Shown here one piece after another: positions 1 through 8,461 of a DNA stretch of 64,000 nt. Source of the DNA: Phycisphaeraceae bacterium (GTDB lineage: Bacteria > Planctomycetota > Phycisphaerae > Phycisphaerales > UBA1924); contig JAHBXL010000013.1 of assembly GCA_019636495.1 (NCBI GenBank), positions 1-64,000 of the forward strand. The letters are read 5' to 3'. The notes under the pieces were generated by a model. That model saw only the letters and a program-made list of their open reading frames with translations. It did not search any database and was not told the origin of the DNA. Numbering within the stretch: the stretch's first letter is position 1; each line of letters opens with the position of its first letter. The translations under genes and the position numbers were made by a program.

Positions 1-140
<140 letters not shown>

Positions 141-150
141 GAAAACCTCC

Positions 151-683
151 GTTGTCTATCGGACCCCTGAGACTGGCCGCGGACATGCGAAACAGCGGAT
201 CGCCCACAGAGCGGCCGGAAGGGAGGAGATTACTGGGGACCTCGATTCACTGCAAGTTGGCCGACTCCTCAGTCGCAGACTCCGCTCGCCCTACTGATGA
301 TCTCGGTCCCCTTTATCAGGCGCGCGGGGGACAACCTGCTTCAACGAGGATGGAGACCCAGCGACCATGAACGGGCTGCCCTTCGACCACGACCTGCGGT
401 ACCGCGGGGAGCCTGCTCACCATCAAGATCGTGTAAGGCGGTTTGGTCCGAATCAACCCCGCGCTTCGCTCGTCACGAAAACACACCGCAACCGGTCTCG
501 AGCACTGCGCGTATACCTGATGCCGCCGAGGCTCCGGCACTGGAAACGCCGGAGGGGGAAGGGTCCCTCGCGGCAAATGGATTAGGGCAATGTTTGGTCG
601 TTGACGGGTCGCGGCGAGTGCCGCGACCATTCGGCGACCGCGCGTTTGCGCTCCGGGCGGGCCTCATGCCCGTCCGCGGCCGA
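151..683. other. Divergent intergenic region, about 530 bp, no gene recognised
   Basis: This stretch separates the minus-strand poly-glycine gene from the plus-strand gspF operon. Short open frames cross it but none has a convincing start, codon pattern or recognisable protein. It contains two clear inverted repeats: a 7-bp stem CTCCGGC/GCCGGAG (532-554) and a perfect 9-bp stem GGTCGCGGC/GCCGCGACC (607-628). No tRNA or known RNA was seen. Confidence 0.5.
607..628. repeat. Perfect 9-bp inverted repeat upstream of the secretion operon
   Basis: GGTCGCGGC at 607-615 and GCCGCGACC at 620-628 are perfect complements around a 4-nt loop (GAGT). There is no T-run on either side, so it is not a canonical terminator. 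It lies 56 bp upstream of the putative -10 box of gspF and could be an operator. Confidence 0.5.
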
Positions 684-689
684 TAGAGT
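684..689 (+). promoter_or_regulatory. TANNNT -10 box for gspF, leaderless spacing
   Basis: TAGAGT ends exactly 6 nt before the gspF ATG at 696. No Shine-Dalgarno sequence precedes that ATG. The same spacing is seen at several other transcription-unit starts in this window, so transcription probably begins at the A of the ATG. No good -35 is visible. Confidence 0.45.
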
Positions 690-695
690 TGCTCC

Positions 696-1898
696 ATGTC
701 CGCACTGAGTTCCTCCAACTCCTTCTTCTATATGGCCGTCCGGCCCGGCGGTGGCCGCAAGTTCGGCATCCGGCAGGCGGGCAACGTGCCCGCTCTGGCG
801 CAATCGCTGCGCATCGAGAACAAACTCCTCGTGCGCAGTTGGAAACTGCCGGCGTGGGCCTCGCCTTCGGACGAACTCTCGGTGCGCGACCAGGCGACGC
901 TCAACGAGCAGTTGGGCCAGTTGCTCTCGCGCGGCGTGCCGCTGGTCGAGGCGCTGGAGGTCGCATCGGCGACGGTGCGGCCCTCGGCCCGCCCGCGTGT
1001 GAACCGGATGCGTGAACTGGTCGCCGCGGGATCGAGTTTCTCCGATGCGTGCAGGCAGGTGGGCGGGTTCGACAGCGTGACGATCGCGGTGTACCGCGGC
1101 GCGGAGCGCACCGGCGACCTGGCGGGCGCGGCCAAGGAACTCAACATCACGCTGCGCCGAAGGCTGGCCGTCGCGGGCAAGGCCGCGACGCTGATGGTCT
1201 ATCCCGTGATCGTGCTCTGCATCTCCGCGGCGGTGACGCTGCTGATGCTCATGCTGATCGTGCCGCGGCTGAGCGAGGCGCTGCTGCAGGCCGACGTGGA
1301 CCTGCCGACCTACTCGAAGGTGGTCATGGGCGTGGGCGTGGCGATGCGCGACAACGCGTGGGTGGTGATGATCGCGCTGGCGGCTCTGGCCGCGGCGGCG
1401 CTGGTCGGGCGCGGCCTGCTAAAGCGTTTCGGCGGCTGGCTCATGCGCCGCCTGCCGCTGCTGCGCGAGGTGGTGCTCGCGCAGGAGTCGGCGCGGTTCT
1501 TCGGCGTCATGGGCGCGATGACCCGCACCGGCGTGCCCTTCGGCGATGCGCTCGCCGTCGCCAACCAGGCCGTCACGCACCCGCAGATGCGAGGCCAACT
1601 CGAGCGCCTCCGACAGAAACTCATCGGCGGCGGGCTGCTGCGGACGCTCATCGACGAGGTCACGACGCTGCCGCTGGCGACGCGCCGCCTGCTGATCGCG
1701 GCGGAGCGCTCGGGCGATCTCGAGCACGCGTTCACGACGCTCGCGCAGGACATGGCCGACGAGGTGGACAAGAAGTCCGCCCGGGCCCTGGCCGCACTCG
1801 AGCCCTCGCTCATCGTTTTCATGTTCGTGGTCATCGGCTCGCTGCTGATGTCGATCCTGCTCCCGATGCTGACGCTGACGAGCCGGGTCGCGGTTTGA
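696..1898 (+). CDS. gspF: Type II secretion / type IV pilus inner-membrane protein GspF (PilC family)
   Basis: A 400-residue polytopic inner-membrane platform protein of a type II secretion system or type IV pilus, the part that couples the cytoplasmic ATPase to pseudopilus assembly. It has two T2SSF domains, about residues 65-165 and 265-370. Each carries the family motif around Gly-Asp-Leu (ERTGDL in the first, AERSGDL in the second). Transmembrane segments lie near 168-190, 220-243 and 370-393. The second domain ends with the typical EPSLIVFMFV helix. The length is normal. It opens a run of nine closely spaced or overlapping genes (to 9201). The usual ATPase GspE and secretin GspD are not in the window. 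The start is the first ATG, preceded by a -10-like box rather than a ribosome binding site. Confidence 0.93.
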   Translation: MSALSSSNSFFYMAVRPGGGRKFGIRQAGNVPALAQSLRIENKLLVRSWKLPAWASPSDELSVRDQATLNEQLGQLLSRGVPLVEALEVASATVRPSARPRVNRMRELVAAGSSFSDACRQVGGFDSVTIAVYRGAERTGDLAGAAKELNITLRRRLAVAGKAATLMVYPVIVLCISAAVTLLMLMLIVPRLSEALLQADVDLPTYSKVVMGVGVAMRDNAWVVMIALAALAAAALVGRGLLKRFGGWLMRRLPLLREVVLAQESARFFGVMGAMTRTGVPFGDALAVANQAVTHPQMRGQLERLRQKLIGGGLLRTLIDEVTTLPLATRRLLIAAERSGDLEHAFTTLAQDMADEVDKKSARALAALEPSLIVFMFVVIGSLLMSILLPMLTLTSRVAV

Positions 1899-1949
1899 GA
1901 CACTCTGCCGGGCCGCGGCCCGGCGCAACGGTCGGAAAGGACAGGTGCG

Positions 1950-2366
1950 ATGATGAACTGCAACACACGGGGCCGGACGCGTCGGGCGATGCGCGGCTTC
2001 ACGCTGCTGGAGATGATGCTGGTCGTGCTGATCATCGGGTTGCTCGCCGCGGCGGTGGCGTGGAACTTCGCCGGCCAGGGCGACAAGGCCAAGATCCAGA
2101 TCGCCGGCAAGGACATCAGCCTGATGGCCAGCGCGGTGGAGTCGTACTACCTCGAGAAGGGACAGTACCCCGCGACGCTTGCCGCGCTCGTCGATGCGAA
2201 GGTCATCGGCAAGGTCAACAAGGATCCGTGGAAGCGGGACTACGTGTACTACGCGCCCGGGCCCGACGGTCGGCCCTACGCGCTGTTCAGTCCCGGACCC
2301 GACGGGCAGGCGGGCACGCCCGACGACATCAACATCTGGACGCTGGGCCAGGGCGGCAGCAACTGA
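1950..2366 (+). CDS. gspG: Major pseudopilin GspG
   Basis: A 138-residue class III-signal pseudopilin, the main subunit of the T2SS pseudopilus. A basic leader ends in Gly16, followed by FTLLEMMLVV: cleavage is expected at Gly16-Phe17 and the conserved Glu+5 is Glu21. The C-terminal half has the GspG core (ESYYLEKGQYP, DPWKRDYVYY) and a calcium-loop-like end (SPGPDGQAGTPDD then INIW). This end is what separates GspG from the minor pseudopilins. The gene follows gspF by 51 bp and has its own purine-rich site (GGAAAGGA) before the ATG. Confidence 0.93.
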   Translation: MMNCNTRGRTRRAMRGFTLLEMMLVVLIIGLLAAAVAWNFAGQGDKAKIQIAGKDISLMASAVESYYLEKGQYPATLAALVDAKVIGKVNKDPWKRDYVYYAPGPDGRPYALFSPGPDGQAGTPDDINIWTLGQGGSN

Positions 2367-2423
2367 ACCGCGGGAGCGGCTGACGTTTCACTGCGCGGAG
2401 CGCGGCGAACACGAGAGGAGCGA

Positions 2424-3038
2424 GTGCGGAGCACGGTCATGCGCGCCAGGACAAGCAACACGGACCGCCCCGGAGCCCGCGGCCGCGCTGCGCGCCGGCG
2501 CGGCGTCACGCTGCTGGAGATCATCCTGTCGGTGGTCCTGCTGACCGGCGTGGCCACGGCGATCCTCGCCGCGATCTCGTACGTCGAGGCGGGCGACGGT
2601 CGCGACCGAAGGCGCCTCGCCGCGCACGAGATCGGCGGCCGCCTCGTGCTGCAGTGGCTCGACGACTTCGACAAGATGCCCGCGCCGCTGGAGCCGATCC
2701 CCTACAACCGCGACGAGTTCCTGTACACCTGCGACATCGCGCCGGTGGTCATGAATCTCAACGAGCGGCAACGCCGCGGCGAAACGTCGCTGCAGGGCCT
2801 CGACCGCTTCCTCCTGATCTCGGTGCGCGTGTACGAAGCGGTGCCCAACGGCACTTCGACCCCCTCGCGCGGTGAAGAACTGGCGCACGTCTGGCGGCTG
2901 TGCGATCCTTCCGCCTCGCGGAACCCCGACGCGATGGACCGCTTCGGCAAGGACCCCGAGAAGATCAACTGGCTGCTGAACGTGATTCTCAAGGGCGTCG
3001 GCGGCGGCCGCGTGCCGACGAACGGGGGCTTGCGATGA
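2424..3038 (+). CDS. Minor pseudopilin, GspI/GspH-like
   Basis: A 204-residue protein with a prepilin signal: a basic leader of 27 residues, then Gly27-Val28 and TLLEIILSVVLL, with Glu32 at the +5 position. The rest is a soluble domain with no recognised motif. Its position between gspG and the GspJ-like gene suggests the minor pseudopilin I or H, but sequence alone does not decide. The start is uncertain. GTG at 2424 lies only 3 nt after GAGGAG, while ATG at 2439 is in frame 18 nt after it. The stop overlaps the next start (ATGA at 3035-3038), so the two are translationally coupled. Confidence 0.75.
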   Translation: MRSTVMRARTSNTDRPGARGRAARRRGVTLLEIILSVVLLTGVATAILAAISYVEAGDGRDRRRLAAHEIGGRLVLQWLDDFDKMPAPLEPIPYNRDEFLYTCDIAPVVMNLNERQRRGETSLQGLDRFLLISVRVYEAVPNGTSTPSRGEELAHVWRLCDPSASRNPDAMDRFGKDPEKINWLLNVILKGVGGGRVPTNGGLR

Positions 3039-4258
3039 TCCGGCGCAGGGCATTCACGCTGCTGGAGGTCATGCTCGCCGCGATGCTGGGCACGCTGGTG
3101 GTGCTCTCCGCGCTCGGCCTGTTCGACATCATGCGGCGGAGCGACATCCGACAGGCCGAGCGCATGGCGTTGATCGAGGAGATCGCCTTTGCGCACCGCG
3201 CCATCGGCAGCGCTCTGACGACCATCGTCATGACCGACCTGCCCATGCCCGGCAACGAGAAGGACATGGACGACCGGCTGCGCAGATTCGAGCGCGCCGT
3301 GGACAACAACGACCCCGACCCGGTGGACGACGAAGAGCCCGCGCCGCGACTGGTGCTGCGGACCGAGCCCGATGGCACGTGGATGCAGTACGAGAGCGAT
3401 GGGCGGGTCGGGCGGATGCGCGCCCAGTCGCTCGAACTCACCGTGCGAAGACCGCCGGTCCTTGGCGGTCGTCCGCAGGATGTGCTGTTCGACGCCGCGG
3501 CCGAGGCCCGCCGCCGCGCCATGACGCCCGAGCAGCGACGGCGCGAGGCCGAGCGCGAGAGCCGAGCCGCCGACCGCACGCGGCGCGAACCCGAGCGCGA
3601 TCGCGATCGAGACCGCGACAGCGATCGTGGCCGGAGCGATGCCCCGAGCCCGCGCTCCTCCGCGAACGACTCGGACGGCGACGACCGCTACGCGCTCGCG
3701 CCGGGCGTTCGCGGGGTCTTCGAACTGCTGCCCGACACGCTGCAACCGGCGGGCGGCGCAACCTTCGAGCGCACGCGCAAGCCGCGCGCCGATGTGGGGA
3801 CCGGCCTCACGCTCTGGTGGCGCGAACTGCCCCCCGTGCTCGATCCCGAAGCGACCGAAGAGGAGATCGCGCGGTACCGGCGACGGATGCTCGACTTCGA
3901 CGGTCGGCGCATCCCGCTCATCAGCGGCTTGAGTTGGCTGCGCTGGGAGGTCTACCGCGGCGACCGCTTTGACACGCGCACGCGCGCCACCTGGCAGCGC
4001 GAACTGCCGGCCTATGTCAAGGTGTCGTTCGAGACCGTGGCGGGCCGGCGCGAGAACTGGATGTTCGAAGTCGCCTGGATGAACGGGCCCGAGCCGGGCA
4101 CCGAGGTCGCCTCGCATCGAGGCGCGGGGTCCCGCGCCAACCGGAGCATCGACTCCAGGCTCAACACGGGCCGGCCCCCGGCGCGAGACAACCCGCGCGG
4201 TCGCGGCGGCACGGGCACGCTCCCGACGGGCGACGGTTCGGAAGGGGGTGGCAAGTGA
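3035..4258 (+). CDS. Minor pseudopilin, GspJ-like, with an Arg/Asp-rich insertion
   Basis: A 407-residue protein starting MIRRRAFTLLEV, a prepilin-type signal with Ala instead of Gly at the cleavage position and Glu at +5. The ATG at 3035 overlaps the previous stop. An in-frame extension back to 2900 would overlap the upstream gene and is not needed. It is about twice the usual GspJ length (near 200). Much of the extra length is a low-complexity charged segment around residues 155-215, with Arg-Arg-Glu and repeated Arg-Asp pairs. The C-terminal part (GLSWLRWEVYRGD) fits a pseudopilin core. Its role as the J subunit of the I-J-K tip complex is inferred from gene order. Confidence 0.72.
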   Translation: MIRRRAFTLLEVMLAAMLGTLVVLSALGLFDIMRRSDIRQAERMALIEEIAFAHRAIGSALTTIVMTDLPMPGNEKDMDDRLRRFERAVDNNDPDPVDDEEPAPRLVLRTEPDGTWMQYESDGRVGRMRAQSLELTVRRPPVLGGRPQDVLFDAAAEARRRAMTPEQRRREAERESRAADRTRREPERDRDRDRDSDRGRSDAPSPRSSANDSDGDDRYALAPGVRGVFELLPDTLQPAGGATFERTRKPRADVGTGLTLWWRELPPVLDPEATEEEIARYRRRMLDFDGRRIPLISGLSWLRWEVYRGDRFDTRTRATWQRELPAYVKVSFETVAGRRENWMFEVAWMNGPEPGTEVASHRGAGSRANRSIDSRLNTGRPPARDNPRGRGGTGTLPTGDGSEGGGK

Positions 4259-5139
4259 CCGCGCGCCGAACTGCGCGGGCGCGCGGGCGCATCGCCACCG
4301 GTCGCCGGGGCTTCGCGCTGCCGCTGGTCGTGCTGCTGGCGTTTGTCGCATCGCTCGCGCTGGTCGTGCTGCTGGAGCGGCGCGCGGTGTCGCAGCGCAT
4401 CGCGGCCCGGCAGATCGCGCAATACTCCGGCCACCATCGGGCCGCGGGCATCAAGGAGATGATCAACCGCTGGCTCAGCACAACGCGCAACCGCGTCGGC
4501 GAGTCCATCTCCGCCGGCGGGCACGCGTTCTCGATGGAACTGCCCAGCGGAGAGGTGATCGAGGTGAGTTTCGCCGACGGTCAGGGTGCGGCCATGATCG
4601 ACGATTCGGCCGTCTCAGGGGACCGGCGCGATCTCATCCGCGCGATGCGCGACTACCTCCAATCGCTCCCGCCGATCCTGACGGACGGCGCAACGCGATC
4701 GGTCGGTCCGGCGGAGATCAGTCTGCAGGTGGCCCCGGCGATTGTCATCGAGGCGCTCGTGGTCGCGACCGTCGAGCCGCAGCGCGTCCCGCGGGCCGTC
4801 GAGGCCATTCTGACGCGGCGCAACGCCGGGCTCCTGCAGCGCGACCGCCTTCCCGAAGCGCTCACCGATGCCGGGCTCAACGAGGACGAACGGGACGAAC
4901 TGCTCTCGATGCTCGTCGAGTCGCCCACGCTCTGGCGCGTCCAGGCCGACGTCGTCGATCGCTCGGGCCGCATCGTGTCGCGGAGCGTCGGATTGATGGA
5001 GTGGAGCGTCGAATCCCGATCAGACGCCTTCAACCAGTCCGGTCCGTTCCTGACGTGGGACGAGGTCCCGGTCGACATGCTCGGATTCGAGCGGCCCGCC
5101 TCCGGTGTACCCTCTTCTCCGCAAGGATCTGTTCGCTAG
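4255..5139 (+). CDS. gspK: Minor pseudopilin GspK-like
   Basis: A 294-residue protein. The basic leader ends RRG and is followed by FALPLVVLLAFVASLALVVL. As is usual for GspK, the conserved Glu+5 is absent (Leu here), which fits the subunit at the very tip of the pseudopilus. The C-terminal half (about residues 185-280) has the helical SAM-like arrangement of GspK (LTDAGLNEDERDELLSML, then WRVQADVVDRSGR). The GTG start at 4255 overlaps the stop of the GspJ-like gene (GTGA), so it is part of the same operon. Confidence 0.8.
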   Translation: MTARRTARARGRIATGRRGFALPLVVLLAFVASLALVVLLERRAVSQRIAARQIAQYSGHHRAAGIKEMINRWLSTTRNRVGESISAGGHAFSMELPSGEVIEVSFADGQGAAMIDDSAVSGDRRDLIRAMRDYLQSLPPILTDGATRSVGPAEISLQVAPAIVIEALVVATVEPQRVPRAVEAILTRRNAGLLQRDRLPEALTDAGLNEDERDELLSMLVESPTLWRVQADVVDRSGRIVSRSVGLMEWSVESRSDAFNQSGPFLTWDEVPVDMLGFERPASGVPSSPQGSVR

Positions 5140-5148
5140 GAGTTCGCC

Positions 5149-6084
5149 ATGTCCGCCCATCGCGCCCGAACCCGACGCCGCACGTTGCTCTGGCAGGCCG
5201 CGACGGCCGTGCTCATCGCCGCCGGCGCGGGGGTTCTGTTCGCCCCGATTCCCAATGCCTCCGGCTCGGGCGGCGCGGCGACTGATGGCCGCGGGGGCGG
5301 GCCGGTGGTCACGCCAGTCGTGGCGCAGCCGTACCAGTTGGACGACACCGACCGCCTCAGCGCGCTCCTCGCGGCGGTGAATCCGCGTGTTGAGGGCGCG
5401 CAGGCGGCGGCTGATACCCCGACCGAGTTTGTCGAACCCCAGATACCTCTTGTCGTCGAGCCGGACCGCTCGACCCCGGTCCTCCGGGCGAGTTGGACGT
5501 TTCTGGGCTCGGCGGTAACGCCCCGGGCCCGTCGCGCGCTGGTGCGCATCGACCAGGAGCAGAAGTTCGTGCGGGAGGGGGCGGAGATCGCGGGCGTGCG
5601 GCTGGTCGAGGTGCACGACGACCACATCATGATCGACGAGCAGGGCGTGCGACGCAAGGTCGACAAGGCGCCGATGACCGCTGATGCGGGGCTCTCGGCG
5701 CCGCGCGGGCCCAACCAGGCGCTCGGCCGAGTGCTCCCCGCGCCCGAGGCCCCGCGCTCCGGATCGCCGTTGTCCGGTGCCGCCGCGGCCAAACTCGCCG
5801 AGGCCCGTGCGGCGATGGCCGGTCCGACGGCCGCTGCGCGGATCCTGGCGCGCCTGCACACGATGCCGCCCGAACAGATGCTGGAACTGACACGCACGAT
5901 CAACGACCCGTCGCAATCCTGGGAGACTCGGCTGGAAGCGGTGATCGAGTTGGGCATGGAACCGACAATGTCGCTGGAGGAACGTCGCGAGGTGGTCCGC
6001 GCGATCGGCCTGAACGCGGACGATCCGGACCTCATCCGCCTGTTGCAGTCGGACATCGAAATCAACAAGAAGGACATGCGTTGA
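5149..6084 (+). CDS. GspC/PilP-like inner-membrane periplasmic protein
   Basis: A 311-residue protein with one N-terminal membrane segment (about residues 13-33) and a large periplasmic part. Residues about 116-172 (WTFLGSAVTP, KFVREGAEIAGVRLVEVHDD, IMIDEQGVRRKV) look like the small beta domain (homology region) of GspC or PilP, which links the inner-membrane platform to the secretin. The C-terminal 120 residues are helical and unassigned. A ribosome site (AGGAG) precedes the ATG. The place in the operon, after GspK and before GspL, supports a GspC role. Similarity by eye is modest. Confidence 0.55.
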   Translation: MSAHRARTRRRTLLWQAATAVLIAAGAGVLFAPIPNASGSGGAATDGRGGGPVVTPVVAQPYQLDDTDRLSALLAAVNPRVEGAQAAADTPTEFVEPQIPLVVEPDRSTPVLRASWTFLGSAVTPRARRALVRIDQEQKFVREGAEIAGVRLVEVHDDHIMIDEQGVRRKVDKAPMTADAGLSAPRGPNQALGRVLPAPEAPRSGSPLSGAAAAKLAEARAAMAGPTAAARILARLHTMPPEQMLELTRTINDPSQSWETRLEAVIELGMEPTMSLEERREVVRAIGLNADDPDLIRLLQSDIEINKKDMR

Positions 6085-7865
6085 GCGGGATGGTCTGCTA
6101 TTTCGAGCGAGCGGCCGGCGGGTCGGCGTTGCGGCGCGTGCGCCTGGTCGGCGCGGCGTTCGATCGCTCGTGGACCGCCCCGGGCGCCAGCGGCGAGGTC
6201 GTCTCGGGTGCGGGCGACGGACGCGGCGCGGCGGTGTCGGGCGTGCGAGCCGGCGCGCGGTGGGTCGCCGAAACGCTGCGGTCGCTGGGCGTATCGCGGC
6301 TGGACGTGCTTGCGCTCGATGCCGAGGGGGGCGTATGCACGTGGCTGAGCGCGCCCAGCCCGGACCAGCGCATGGTCGCGGCGGCCGTGCAGCAGGCCGC
6401 GCTCGGCGGAGTCGAAGGGGCCGGCGGCAGCGCGGCGCGGCTGATCGCCACGGGCATCGTCGGCGGCGACTCGATCGGTTTCGGCGGCGAAGGCGACGTG
6501 TCGTTGCAGGCGCTGGCGGCGGACGATGCGCCGCCATCCGGCGGTCGCGGCCTGCGACTTTCGGGCCGACGCGCTGGCGCGGGCATCGGCGAGCAACGGC
6601 AGCGATTCGGCGTCATCTCGGTGCGCGACGCCGCGGCACGCGTTTTCATCGATGAACTCGACGCTCGCGGCATCGAGGTCGGCTCGGTGTGCAGCACGTG
6701 GCACGCGATAGGCGCCGCGTGGGACCCTGCCGCGCCCCGTCCCGGCGAGGAGCCCGCCGACAACGCAGCAACCTGCGCGGTGGTGATGACCGATCCCGCG
6801 GGTCGGATCGTGTGGGCGTGGTCAAGCGCCGGCGAGGTGGTCGCGGCGGGCACGGTGAGGCTGCGACACATCGCGCACCGCGTGCAGACTCCGGCGGCTC
6901 CGCAGGCCGGGGCGCTGGCGGTCCGCGGCGACGACGAGGCGCCCGCCGAGGTCTCGGGCCTTGAGTGCACGGGCGCGGATGTCGGCCGACTCGTGATGGA
7001 CTGGCTCTCCTGGAGCGCACAACTCGGCCGCTCGCCCGATCGCATCGTGTGCATCGGCCCGGCGACCTTGCCCGGCCAGCCCGCCGCGTCCGGGCAGGAT
7101 GTCCCCTGGCTCGGCGGCCCTGCGCCGATGTCCGTCGCCGAAGGCCTCGGCCGCGCGTGGCAGGGCGCAACCATCGACGCCGCGGTGCACGAAGACCCCA
7201 TCGGCGCGACGCTCACGAGGCTGGCGGGTGTCGGCCCGGTGGGGGCGCGGCCGGCGGATGCGGCGCGTGCCGACGATGACCCGCGCCGCGAACTGCTCAC
7301 CCTGAGCGCGCGCCCGGGACGCTCGGACCGTTGGATGTACCGCTGGATGGCCGCGGGACTTCTGGCGGCGGGCGCGGCGGTGGCCGTCGTCGGCTGGCGC
7401 TTCCATCAGAGTGCATCCGAGGCGCGCGGCCGCGTCGACGAAGCCAGGTCCGCCCGCAAGGCTCTGCTCACGGAACTCGACGCGCTGGTCCCGGGAGTTT
7501 CCAACTACGAAGGCGCGGCGGCCATCGGCCGGTTGCAGGGCAAGGCCGCCGAACTCGATCAAGTCAACAAGTCGCTCCGCGCCCAGCGACCGATCCTGCA
7601 GGAACTCGAGCGGGTGTTGCTGGCGATCGGCGCCACGGAGGGTGTCCGGCTGACCGACATCAACATGAATGCCGCGGTCGGCTCGGTGCGATTGCGCGTG
7701 CCCGATGGCGAAGCGGGCCCGGCGATCTTCGACCGCGTCACCGCCTCGCCCTATCCCGGATGCATGCCGTGGCGCGGCTCCACGCCAAGCCTCCCGCTCA
7801 GCGGCGAGGATCGGGCGTATGTGCTGACCGGCAGTTGGCCCAGCGAAGCCGGAGGCAGGCCATGA
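6081..7865 (+). CDS. GspL/PilM-PilN-like assembly protein
   Basis: A 594-residue protein. The first 400 residues form a cytoplasmic domain of the type expected for GspL or PilM (actin-like fold), rich in Ala and Gly. A single transmembrane helix lies near 418-436 (MAAGLLAAGAAVAVVGW). After it come a helical stretch and a small periplasmic domain, as in GspL or the PilN part of PilM-PilN. A TTG start at 6081 overlaps the previous stop (TTGA). ATG at 6090 is an in-frame alternative that shortens it by three residues. Such proteins connect the ATPase GspE to GspM. The assignment rests on architecture and operon position, since the primary sequence is divergent. Confidence 0.6.
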   Translation: MSGMVCYFERAAGGSALRRVRLVGAAFDRSWTAPGASGEVVSGAGDGRGAAVSGVRAGARWVAETLRSLGVSRLDVLALDAEGGVCTWLSAPSPDQRMVAAAVQQAALGGVEGAGGSAARLIATGIVGGDSIGFGGEGDVSLQALAADDAPPSGGRGLRLSGRRAGAGIGEQRQRFGVISVRDAAARVFIDELDARGIEVGSVCSTWHAIGAAWDPAAPRPGEEPADNAATCAVVMTDPAGRIVWAWSSAGEVVAAGTVRLRHIAHRVQTPAAPQAGALAVRGDDEAPAEVSGLECTGADVGRLVMDWLSWSAQLGRSPDRIVCIGPATLPGQPAASGQDVPWLGGPAPMSVAEGLGRAWQGATIDAAVHEDPIGATLTRLAGVGPVGARPADAARADDDPRRELLTLSARPGRSDRWMYRWMAAGLLAAGAAVAVVGWRFHQSASEARGRVDEARSARKALLTELDALVPGVSNYEGAAAIGRLQGKAAELDQVNKSLRAQRPILQELERVLLAIGATEGVRLTDINMNAAVGSVRLRVPDGEAGPAIFDRVTASPYPGCMPWRGSTPSLPLSGEDRAYVLTGSWPSEAGGRP

Positions 7866-8461
7866 ACGGCGAGACCACGAACATGCCGGGCGGGGACGAT
7901 TCCCGGCTCGAACTGGTCATGGCCGCGGGCGCCGCCGAGCGGGCCAACCGTCCACGGGCTCTTATCGTGCTCGCCACGCTGGTCCTGATCGTCGCCGTCG
8001 GGTACACGCTGCTGGGTGTTTCGTCGCGCTCTGCCGCGGCGGGCGCGGTCGAGACCGAACTCCGCCAGACCGCCGACCTGACCAAGATCGCCGAGCGCAT
8101 CCGCGCGCTGCAGGCGGTGCAGGCGCTTCGCGGGCTGGAGCCCAACAGCCGCATCGGCAAGGAGATCGAGGACCTGGCCGTCGAAGAGGGCCTGACCGCC
8201 GATGCGGCCGGACGCAAACTCGTCATCGGCGAGTCGGAGGTCACCGGCATGGCCGTGCCCGGCGTGGCCCAGCGGAAGTACACCGCAAAGATGGCCGGGC
8301 AGGACGCCGCGGCGATTCTCCGGTGGCTGAACAACGTGCAGACCTCCGACCGCACCCGCGGCGTGGAGATCTCGGTGCTGAATCTCAAGCCCGAGCCGCA
8401 GGGCACCCGCGGCGCGTGGAATGTCGATGTCGAGTTCGTGCGATGGGAGCGCAGGCCATGA
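7862..8461 (+). CDS. GspM/PilO-like assembly protein
   Basis: A 199-residue bitopic protein. A short cytoplasmic N-terminus leads into one membrane helix (about residues 35-54, RALIVLATLVLIVAVGYTLL), then a helical stretch (AVETELRQTADLTKIAERIR) and a small alpha-beta periplasmic domain. This is the plan of GspM and PilO, partners of GspL. The ATG overlaps the stop of the GspL-like gene (ATGA at 7862-7865) and the gene's own stop overlaps the next ATG, so all three are translationally coupled. No family motif is strong enough for a firm name. Confidence 0.6.
   Translation: MNGETTNMPGGDDSRLELVMAAGAAERANRPRALIVLATLVLIVAVGYTLLGVSSRSAAAGAVETELRQTADLTKIAERIRALQAVQALRGLEPNSRIGKEIEDLAVEEGLTADAAGRKLVIGESEVTGMAVPGVAQRKYTAKMAGQDAAAILRWLNNVQTSDRTRGVEISVLNLKPEPQGTRGAWNVDVEFVRWERRP

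Noticed and set aside
2702..4351. Long minus-strand open frame opposite the pseudopilin genes
   Set aside because: It is an antisense shadow caused by high GC at third positions. The plus-strand frames have prepilin signals and coupled starts.
5020..6704. Two long minus-strand open frames opposite the GspC- and GspL-like genes
   Set aside because: They are Arg/Pro/Ala-rich with no motif and conflict with the coupled plus-strand operon.
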